Positions 43,752-51,149 of a stretch of 51,149 nucleotides of DNA are shown here, piece after piece. The notes under the pieces are model-generated. The model had not been told where the DNA came from. It saw only the letters and a list, made by a program, of their open reading frames with translations, and searched no databases. Position 1 is the stretch's first letter; the number at the start of each line of letters is the position of its first letter. The DNA is from Sphaerosporella brunnea (Eukaryota > Ascomycota > Pezizomycetes > Pezizales > Pyronemataceae): contig VXIS01000341.1 of the NCBI GenBank assembly GCA_008704415.1, positions 1-51,149 on the forward strand, read 5' to 3'. The position numbers and the translations under genes were made by a program.

Positions 43752-44354
43752 TTACTGAACCTCAATCTTCTTTCCAACCTTCTTCTCCAGCTTCGGCACA
43801 GCAATCCTCAAGATCCCATTCTCCAAGCTGGCCTTCACCCTATCGATGTCGACACGGGTCGGGAAACTGAAGCTGCGTTGGAACTCTCCAACGCTGCGCT
43901 CGGAAAGCCAGAACTTAGGTCGAGTCTCTCTCTTTTCCCCTTTCTGCACCTGCTTCCCCTTGTCACCCTCCTTCTGCTCGACCTCCTTCTTCTCTCCCTC
44001 CTCAATCTTCTTCTGCTCTTCGCCGCCCTCGATAGTCTTCACCTGCCCGGTCTCGTCGGTCCACTTCTTCACGCTCCGCTCGATCTTGCCCGAAATCAAG
44101 ATCGTCTTGTCGTCCGTGAACTCGATCGAAATATTCTTCTTGTCCGAAAGTCCGGGGAGCTCGCCTTCGAGGATGTACTCGTGCTCAGTCTCGTGCACAT
44201 CGAAGTTCGGGCTGAAAGCACGGCGGCTGGTCTCTTGACTAGCAGCAGCGGTGGTGGGTGTCTCGAAATCCTCAAGCATGCGGAGGATATCGGTGGGGAA
44301 GATAGACACCGGCGAGGTATTCTCGGGGTAGTGGAAACGCGGGAAGAAAGGCAT
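43752..44354 (-). CDS. small heat-shock protein, Hsp20/alpha-crystallin family
   Basis: A single exon of 200 residues. The N-terminal arm is MPFFPRFHYPENTSPVSIFP. The alpha-crystallin domain starts near SPNFDVHETEHEYILEGELP (48-67), continues through NISIEFTDDKTILISGKIER (74-93), and resumes at FWLSERSVGEFQRSFSFP (148-165) and VKASLENGILRIAVPK (173-188), which carries the conserved A-x-x-x-N-G-I-L motif. Between residues about 98 and 145 lies a Lys/Glu-rich insert, common in fungal members. It is an ATP-independent chaperone forming oligomers that hold unfolding proteins. The end KKIEVQ resembles the I-x-V tail that docks neighbouring dimers. A perfect three-box heat-shock element and a TATA-like box lie upstream. 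Confidence 0.95.
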   Translation of the reverse strand: MPFFPRFHYPENTSPVSIFPTDILRMLEDFETPTTAAASQETSRRAFSPNFDVHETEHEYILEGELPGLSDKKNISIEFTDDKTILISGKIERSVKKWTDETGQVKTIEGGEEQKKIEEGEKKEVEQKEGDKGKQVQKGEKRETRPKFWLSERSVGEFQRSFSFPTRVDIDRVKASLENGILRIAVPKLEKKVGKKIEVQ

Positions 44355-44487
44355 ATTGACGGTTTGAAAAGCTCGCGGTTGAGTTTTTTTTAAAAAAATC
44401 GGTAGAGTATCTTTGATGTGTATGGATTGTTTTTGCTCTCGATTGCTGATTGTCTGATCGACCGTCAGAAACGGGCTGAATGGGGGG

Positions 44488-44495
44488 TATTTATC
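44488..44495 (-). promoter_or_regulatory. TATA-like box of the Hsp20 gene
   Basis: Minus-strand GATAAATA, about 134 nt upstream of the ATG at 44354 and some 60 nt inside the heat-shock element. Confidence 0.5.
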
Positions 44496-44554
44496 TCCCT
44501 CGCCCCATCGCCGGATTATGACGATTGTCTTCGTTCACGGAAGCTGGGTTAGGG

Positions 44555-44567
44555 TTCTAGAAGATTC
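44555..44567 (-). promoter_or_regulatory. heat-shock element of the Hsp20 gene
   Basis: TTCTAGAAGATTC: three alternating 5-bp HSF boxes (nTTCnnGAAnnTTCn) with perfect spacing, about 200 nt upstream of the Hsp20 start. A further TTTC follows at 44573. This predicts Hsf1-driven induction. Confidence 0.8.
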
Positions 44568-44595
44568 CGGAGGTTTCGACCAATCAATCGCTTTG

Positions 44596-46351
44596 CGACT
44601 TTTCACACAAAGTCACCCCACATGAATGCCTGGTTTTGACGTCACGGAGGCCGTGTGGGCTGATCATCGCGAATACTCGAGAAACACCCCACAGGCCCGA
44701 GAAGATCCTGCGAGGTGAAAGACAGATTGACTTTGCGCTTACAGCCGGATGTTGGGGGGATCTGTCGATCTGCCGTTTCTTGTGGGCTGTCATGGCCGCA
44801 AGCGGCCGAATACATTACGATTAGAAAAAAAAACCAAAACAAAACAAAACAGCTAGCGGGTGAGCATGTGAGGCACATTTGCGCGAGGCCCGCCTTCAAC
44901 CCCGCCTTCAACCCCGTCGAACATGATCTCTTTCGCGGCAGAACAATCCGATTCGTTCAGCCGAAACTGCGCCAAACGTCACCTTTTCATCACAATCCCA
45001 AAACGTAGAATGAATGACTGAAAAGTTATCGTGGTGCGCATGCATGCATGCATGTGAAGAATTGACCTCGCCGGAGAGAACTCTTGATCCCTCGAATCTG
45101 GGCTTCCCGCGCAGCCAACTCGCCAGTTAGGACCGAGTGCTAACCAATGAACCAATTGCGACGACGGCGTACAGGAGTGTTATACTATTGTGCACCAGGG
45201 CGAGAATGGCATTCCTGGAGTAGACCCGGCATCGTTTTGCCGTGCATACGAAGACTGGAGATGCTCGTACAGATACTTCTGGCAACACTGAGACCGACTG
45301 AAGCACTTGATACGAGGCAATACGCTGACTCACACCCAACCGTCCTATACTCTCCCCAGCTACACCACCATCACCACCGTCACCACCCTCGTTGCCGCTC
45401 TGGGCCTCCCGGTCTTCCAACGCCGCCCACTATCTGAGCTAGAGGATCTCATGCGACCAACAGTTTACGCAGGGATAAATACGGCGCTTGACCGTCAAGG
45501 CCAGGATAGCGTCTGGCCATCGGCTACTTACAAAGTTGCGCCGGACTCGAGCCCGATCCGCTTTTGAGGTACCACGTTCGGTGCATGCCCCCCGCCGGGT
45601 TCGCTGGTACTTGGCTCCTCACAAGGCACCGGTTCCGAACGCCAACAAGCCCAGGGAAAGATGTCGTGACTCTTTGACCGTTCGGGTGGAGATGTCGTTG
45701 TATGGATCCCAACTGCGTGTGTTTCGCTGCTAACATATTTACATATCACAGCACTGACCATGACATCGTGCTTGAAACAGCTGGGCGTGGGGGGGGGGGG
45801 GGAGGGAGAGGAAATCTACTTTGAATCGTATGAAGTAGTATGTTATGTAGCGTTTCCTCGCCCCATCGGGCATATGGCGGTGTCTACACCCTGTCCCCGA
45901 TTTCACGCAAATGTCAATCGTCGCATGCATGCATTGCACGGGAATGTGGCTAAATCTAAGCTGAGCAAAAGCGCCAACGGCCCAATTTTGGCTTGGAGAA
46001 CAAGGGAGGAGCAAAACGACAAAGTGGCTGGCTCTGCGAGAAGGCACCGCAGCAGCACCTTTTCCAGTGGCCGAAACGCGTGGAAGGCGGTTGCGAAGCG
46101 CGAGTGGCAGCGAACAGAGAGAAAGTAGGCAGCCAGGGAGAAGGAGACGGAAAGAGAGGCGGCAGTAGCAGGCAACACAGCGGCAAGGGGTAGAGCCACA
46201 ATCAAAAGGGACATGGCATGCAGCAACTACACTGGACGGAATGACGCCGAATATCGTGGTGGAATCTGCGGGAAGGTATTTCTACTAGAAGACACGGAAT
46301 AGGAAGGGCCTGAGGAAACAAGGGTGACGTAAGTGACGGTTGAACTGTGGG
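44596..46351. other. gene-free stretch beside the palindrome
   Basis: No gene supported. It holds a copy of CATGGCCGCAAGCGGCCGAA at about 44790-44809, a duplicated CGCCTTCAACCCC at 44890-44915, a GCATGCATGCATGCATG run at 45038-45053, and a G tract near 45790-45801. A tRNA-like stretch at 45080-45150 was judged too weak to call. Confidence 0.5.
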
Positions 46352-47258
46352 ATTTTTGATTTTTTTTTTTTGAGTCATTTCCCCTTCCTATGCCATAATA
46401 CGCTTTTCTACTCCTTCTTTCCTTTCGAGACAGTAGGTCTCGAGGGCCTAAGGGCAGTCTACATGTACCTTTAATGCATGGCCACTTTTAGGGTCTGTCA
46501 CGCAAAGCCGGTTCCGAATACAATGTGAAAATAAAAAACACTTAGCACAAACACAAAGCTGAGCAGCACCCGCCTATCAGCATCCCAACCTGTCGGACAC
46601 AGGGCAGTTTAGTTAGCCCCTCCACCGTTGCATGATTGCTTGGTAAACTTCGCGATTTTGCAGATTCTTTTTTCCCTTTCTCGGATCGGAGTTGGGCCAT
46701 ATTGTAATTTGAGCTGGTGGGAGTGCGCGGTGGTCGTTCGTTCCATCCCCGCCGGCGTCAGGAAAACATCATGTGCAGAGTTTGAACTTTCTCGGGCGTT
46801 TTTGTACGTGCAGGAGGACGATGTAAAAAACCACATGGCTAACTGCTTACTGCAACGTTCTGACAATTGAGCCTGTATGTACATGTATGTAACTTCTGGA
46901 CGAGCTAGTTAGAGATAGAGTACTCGTACATGGCTGGAAAGTTATGCATATGTACGTAGCGCCACGGCTATATATGAATGCCGGTGATGGTGGGGGGGGA
47001 GGGGGGCGGGGTACAGGTATTCTACATACAGATACATAATATCCTAACGTTTCGACGTGAGCCAGGATCTCAGGAGCCCCTCGAAGATTCAACCGGTCAG
47101 GTCAGACGCCTAGCTAATTAACCAACCAACTAACCAACCGTTTGCAAATAGAAGTAGCTACCTAGACCTTTTAGTTTTAGTGGGTGGCAATAACGCTGGA
47201 GTTGAAGCTCTCGCGAGTGACAGGCTATGATATCAGCTTCAGACAAAAGCTCAAATTA

Positions 47259-48043
47259 CAGCAATTACCCTAACACAAGGCCAAACTCAGGGCGGGGGAT
47301 AGAAGAAATTAGACTTTGGGGTCGGGTAAAACTGCTAAGACACCGTGGAGACATGTGGCTGGTGACGTCTGCAGAGTACCTGAGCAAAGGCAGCCCAGCT
47401 TTCCTCCGCCCAGCGTTTCCATCACCAGGGTTCACCAGCGCTTCTGCCCCAAACAGCTGTTGAACGAGGTTTGTCGGAGGCGTCGCGGGAAGACCGAACA
47501 TCCATGAGAACGCCCGGACGAACCGCAAACAGAGAGGGAAAGAGATAGAACACACTCACCAGGGAGGTTGCGAGTTGCCTCTTGCGGGGGGGCGGTGGCA
47601 GCAAAATGCCCATTGTTGGTCGCCATCGAAGGAAAGAGAGAACAGAAAGAGAGAAGAGCTATATCTACAAACAACCCCCCGATATCTTGAACACCCGAAC
47701 CCATCGACCTCCTCAACCCGTCAAATTCAACGGCCAGCGCCATTGCACAACGGCTGCTCAAAAATAGCGCCGTTGGCAATATTGTTCCTCAAGTCCATCA
47801 CGTAGTCTGTCGAGAAATCAAGTATCTCACACTGTTGATCCAGGTTGTGAAATGGGCGCATTTTCCCCAGAGCAAACTGTTGCATCTTGGAGTGCGCGGA
47901 GCGTGGAAATGACGTACAATCCCACAGCGGCGAGCGTGACCAGCCACACCACCCGCAGGCATCTGTGCAGTTTTACCCGACCCCAAAGTCTAATTTCTTC
48001 TATCCCCCACCCTGAGTTTGGCCTTGTGTTAGGGTAATTGCTG
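47259..48043. mobile_element. 785-bp TA-flanked CAG...CTG TIR element (left arm copy)
   Basis: The left end CAGCAATTACCCTAACACAA, continuing for about 80 bp to GGGTCGGGTAAAACTGC, is matched by its complement at the right end. TA lies outside both ends (47257-47258, 48044-48045), as in Tc1/mariner-pogo elements. The interior on the minus strand reads like gene pieces: a hydrophobic WLVTLAAVGLYVISTL segment, an ATGGCGACCAACAATGG start-like site, and a GTGAGT donor followed later by a CAACAG acceptor. No transposase. The mirror copy is at 49409-50192. Confidence 0.75.
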
Positions 48044-48647
48044 TAAGCCTTCAGCTCCCGCGCCAAAAGCCCGGGAACGGAACGGCGGCAGCATGCCTCA
48101 ATTCGCTAAGCTTTAATTAAGCGCCCAAACATGGCCAATGACAGACATGCGTCATTCGTCGAACCGGATAAATCGGCGGCCGACCCCCCTACCCAGCCAG
48201 ACATATGCCCGGGAGAGTCGGCACCGTGTATACGCGTGTTTATCTGGGACATGGGAAGGCAGCCCCCCCCCCCCCCTGGTGAGCCATCTCCGAGAAAGCT
48301 TTTGCGAATTCTAATTCCCCACACCCCGCACGTACATCCTTCTTGACGGTGCGATGCATAAGTGGGGACCCGGACCTTTCACATGGCCAGAAGACGCTGC
48401 TGTACCACTGGCCAAATGGGGGCATGAAACGTCGTAAGTAAGTAAGTCTGGTCCGCGCTGGGGAGGGGGGTGAACCTGACCTTATATCTGCTCGCAAGTA
48501 TGGCTTACAATATCTAGCATTCCCCTTCTCAACGGTGGCATAGATACAAGTATCTAGGGGGAGGGGGGGGGGGGGGATGAATAGACAGCGTGAGCAGCGA
48601 GAGAGAGTGTGTGTGAGAGAGAAAGAGAGCAGCAGCAGCAGCCACTC

Positions 48648-48806
48648 TTTATATAGCGAGCCGACCTTCCAACCAAAATAACACACACCGGAGCGAATCA
48701 GCCAAACCAACAACCAAACCAAACCAACCAATTGTTTGGTTTGGTTTGGTTTGGCTGATTCGCTCCGGTGTGTGTTATTGTTGGAAGGTCGGCTCGCTAT
48801 ATAAAG
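48648..48806. promoter_or_regulatory. symmetric divergent promoter-like core at palindrome axis
   Basis: Two outward-facing TATATAAAG boxes (minus at 48655-48647, plus at 48798-48806) sit about 70 nt either side of the axis. Each is followed outward by CTG repeats and a long CT-rich leader-like tract. Between them lie TTTGG repeats and a CCAAT sequence at 48728-48732. That this is a working promoter is inference. Confidence 0.4.
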
Positions 48807-48807
48807 A

Positions 48808-49212
48808 GTGGCTGCTGCTGCTGCTCTCTTTCTCTCTCACACACACTCTCTCTCGCTGCTCACGCTGTCTATTCATCCCCCCCCCCCCCTCCCCCTAGAT
48901 ACTTGTATCTATGCCACCGTTGAGAAGGGGAATGCTAGATATTGTAAGCCATACTTGCGAGCAGATATAAGGTCAGGTTCACCCCCCTCCCCAGCGCGGA
49001 CCAGACTTACTTACTTACGACGTTTCATGCCCCCATTTGGCCAGTGGTACAGCAGCGTCTTCTGGCCATGTGAAAGGTCCGGGTCCCCACTTATGCATCG
49101 CACCGTCAAGAAGGATGTACGTGCGGGGTGTGGGGAATTAGAATTCGCAAAAGCTTTCTCGGAGATGGCTCACCAGGGGGGGGGGGGGGCTGCCTTCCCA
49201 TGTCCCAGATAA
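48808..49212 (+). other. outward reading frame in right arm, mirrored in left arm
   Basis: A 134-codon frame begins just after the plus-strand TATA box. Its last 104 or so codons (from DTCIYATVEKGNARYC) are identical to those of the left-arm minus-strand frame ending at 48240. The upstream parts differ in frame because the C/G run is 13 in this arm and 14 in the other. That frame difference and the lack of any domain make coding doubtful. It is listed because position and mirroring are notable. Confidence 0.2.
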
Positions 49213-49408
49213 ACACGCGTATACACGGTGCCGACTCTCCCGGGCATATGTCTGGCTGGGTAGGGGGGTCGGCCGCCGATTTATCCGGTTCGACGAATGA
49301 CGCATGTCTGTCATTGGCCATGTTTGGGCGCTTAATTAAAGCTTAGCGAATTGAGGCATGCTGCCGCCGTTCCGTTCCCGGGCTTTTGGCGCGGGAGCTG
49401 AAGGCTTA

Positions 49409-50192
49409 CAGCAATTACCCTAACACAAGGCCAAACTCAGGGTGGGGGATAGAAGAAATTAGACTTTGGGGTCGGGTAAAACTGCACAGATGCCTGCGGG
49501 TGGTGTGGCTGGTCACGCTCGCCGCTGTGGGATTGTACGTCATTTCCACGCTCCGCGCACTCCAAGATGCAACAGTTTGCTCTGGGGAAAAGCGCCCATT
49601 TCACAACCTGGATCAACAAGTGTGAGATACTTGATTTCTCGACAGACTACGTGATGGACTTGAGGAACAATATTGCCAACGGCGCTATTTTTGAGCAGCC
49701 GTTGTGCAATGGCGCTGGCCGTTGAATTTGACGGGTTGAGGAGGTCGATGGGTTCGGGGTTCAAGATATCGGGGGGTTGTTTGTAGATATAGCTCTTCTC
49801 TCTTTCTGTTCTCTCTTTCCTTCGATGGCGACCAACAATGGGCATTTTGCTGCCACCGCCCCCCCGCAAGAGGCAACTCGCAACCTCCCTGGTGAGTGTG
49901 TTCTATCTCTTTCCCTCTCTGTTTGCGGTTCGTCCGGGCGTTCTCATGGATGTTCGGTCTTCCCGCGACGCCTCCGACAAACCTCGTTCAACAGCTGTTT
50001 GGGGCAGAAGCGCTGGTGAACCCTGGTGATGGAAACGCTGGGCGGAGGAAAGCTGGGCTGCCTTTGCTCAGGTACTCTGCAGACGTCACCAGCCACATGT
50101 CTCCACGGTGTCTTAGCAGTTTTACCCGACCCCAAAGTCTAATTTCTTCTATCCCCCGCCCTGAGTTTGGCCTTGTGTTAGGGTAATTGCTG
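49409..50192. mobile_element. 784-bp TA-flanked CAG...CTG TIR element (right arm copy)
   Basis: Mirror copy of 47259-48043 with the same TIRs and TA flanks (49407-49408, 50193-50194). Differences include a lost T in GGGGAAAA(T)GCGCCC and an extra A in ATCAACAAGTG, both disturbing the gene-like interior frame. The presence of both copies at mirror positions means insertion came before the arm duplication. Confidence 0.75.
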
Positions 50193-51149
50193 TAATTTGA
50201 GCTTTTGTCTGAAGCTGATATCATAGCCTGTCACTCGCGAGAGCTTCAACTCCAGCGTTATTGCCACCCACTAAAACTAAAAGGTCTAGGTAGCTACTTC
50301 TATTTGCAAACGGTTGGTTAGTTGGTTGGTTAATTAGCTAGGCGTCTGACCTGACCGGTTGAATCTTCGAGGGGCTCCTGAGATCCTGGCTCACGTCGAA
50401 ACGTTAGGATATATGTATCTGTATGTAGAATACCTGTACCCCGCCCCCCTCCCCCCCCACCATCACCGGCATTCATATATAGCCGTGGCGCTACGTACAT
50501 ATGCATAACTTTCCAGCCATGTACGAGTACTCTATCTCTACCTAGCTCGTCCAGAAGTTACATACATGTACATACAGGCTCAATTGTCAGAACGTTGCAG
50601 TAAGCAGTTAGCCATGTGGTTTTTTACATCGTCCTCCTGCACGTACAAAAACGCCCGAGAAAGTTCAAACTCTGCACATGATGTTTTCCTGACGCCGGCG
50701 GGGATGGAACGAACGACCCACCGCGCACTCCCACCAGCTCAAATTACAATATGGCCACCTCCGATCCGAGAAGGGAAAAAAGAATCCTGCAAATCGCGAA
50801 AGTTTTACCAAGCAATCATGCAACGGTGGGAGGGGCTAACTAAACTGCCCTGATGCTGGCGGGAATGCTGGCGGGCTGGATCATGCTTTGTTTGTTTTTG
50901 GCTTAAGGTTTATTCACACTGTATTCGGCCGCTTGCGGGGCCATGGCATAAAGGGTACATGTAGACTGCCCTTAGGCCCTCGAGACCTACTGTCTCGAAA
51001 GGAAAGAAGACGTAAGGAAAAGCGTATCTGGCATAGGAAGGGAAATGACTCAAAAAAAAAAATCAAAATCAAAACTGATCGCCACTACGTTTTTGGCTTC
51101 TCAGGCCAGGCACCCAATCTTTGTGTTCGCTAGGAAATCCAGCACAGCC

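Larger units (their letters stand above)
46352..51075. repeat. 4.7 kb near-spacerless palindrome
   Basis: The left arm (about 46352-48731) and right arm (48732-51075) are reverse complements about the axis inside CAATTG (48729-48734). Matching landmarks include TGAGTCA 46371 with TGACTCA 51046, the GACAGTAGGTCTCGAGGG block 46430 with its complement near 50990, and TTTATATAG 48648 with CTATATAAAG 48797. Inner arms are almost identical with scattered substitutions and small indels. The outer region (about 46460-46610 versus 50840-50965) is clearly diverged. Homopolymer lengths differ between arms (14 versus 13 and 15 versus 14 for the two G/C runs). No functional gene is recognised inside. Confidence 0.93.

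Noticed and set aside
45078..45150. tRNA-like sequence on the minus strand (GGTTAGCACTCGGTCCTAAC and a later GATTCGAGGG)
   Set aside because: Parts resemble the A and B boxes, but no cloverleaf closes: the T stem does not pair, the anticodon loop would be 11 nt, and no acceptor stem is found. At best a decayed tRNA-like relic.
46352..51075. Palindrome as a simple sequencing or assembly fold-back artefact
   Set aside because: Not fully excluded, but the arms differ by substitutions, indels and a clearly diverged outer section, which a single-molecule fold-back would not show. Long-read support is still needed.
1..51149. CRISPR array, rRNA genes or a biosynthetic gene cluster
   Set aside because: No regularly spaced short repeats with unique spacers, no rRNA-like sequence, and no backbone synthase (PKS, NRPS, terpene) motif in any frame.

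Overview
This is a stretch of nuclear DNA from a filamentous ascomycete (Pezizomycotina). The evidence is short GT-AG introns of 46-92 nt with CTAAC or CTGAC-like branch sites, CT/CA-rich leaders, and fungal-type genes: a DUF1996 secreted protein, an AA11-like lytic polysaccharide monooxygenase (LPMO), a fungal MAPEG glutathione transferase and an F-box/ankyrin protein. The genus cannot be read from the sequence. The window mixes ordinary, mostly single-copy genes with long gene-free stretches that hold many small TA-flanked inverted-repeat elements and long A/T and G/C homopolymers.

Layout. 1-4.1 kb: cluster of non-autonomous elements (519-1211, 1547-2073, 2222-2482, 2696-2915, 3110-3387) with no convincing gene. 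4.16-5.77 kb (-): secreted DUF1996 protein, 4 exons. 8.35-8.71 kb (+): small Pro-rich protein. 8.7-12.7 kb: gene-free, with a diverged TIR pair and a tandem array. 12.73-13.49 kb (-): coiled-coil/Pro-rich protein. 14.53-15.03 kb (-): MGST3-like MAPEG protein. 17.82-20.42 kb (+): 864-residue disordered protein. 22.45-23.99 kb (+): F-box/ankyrin protein. 24-27.7 kb: gene-free, with a 1.08 kb element having 26-bp perfect TIRs. 27.72-28.84 kb (-): AA11-like LPMO. 28.8-36.3 kb: mostly gene-free, with one tentative gene at 33.76-34.35 kb (-). 36.32-37.47 kb (-): RNase H-fold protein. 37.5-41.1 kb: gene-free. 41.16-42.50 kb (+): NSA1 ribosome-assembly WD protein, convergent with a small heat-shock protein at 43.75-44.35 kb (-) that has a heat-shock element upstream. 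46.35-51.07 kb: a nearly spacerless 4.7 kb palindrome.

The genes do not form a pathway or cluster. They are housekeeping (NSA1, Hsp20, MAPEG), regulatory/adaptor (F-box-ankyrin) and secreted polysaccharide-associated (DUF1996, LPMO) genes. The two secreted proteins share an Arg-Arg-His-His carboxyl terminus.

The most unusual object is the terminal palindrome. Its arms mirror each other around a CAATTG axis, carry symmetric outward-facing TATA/CT-rich promoter-like blocks, and each contain the same 0.78 kb TA-flanked CAG...CTG element. Identity is near-perfect inside but falls in the outer part of the arms, which argues against a simple fold-back assembly error.
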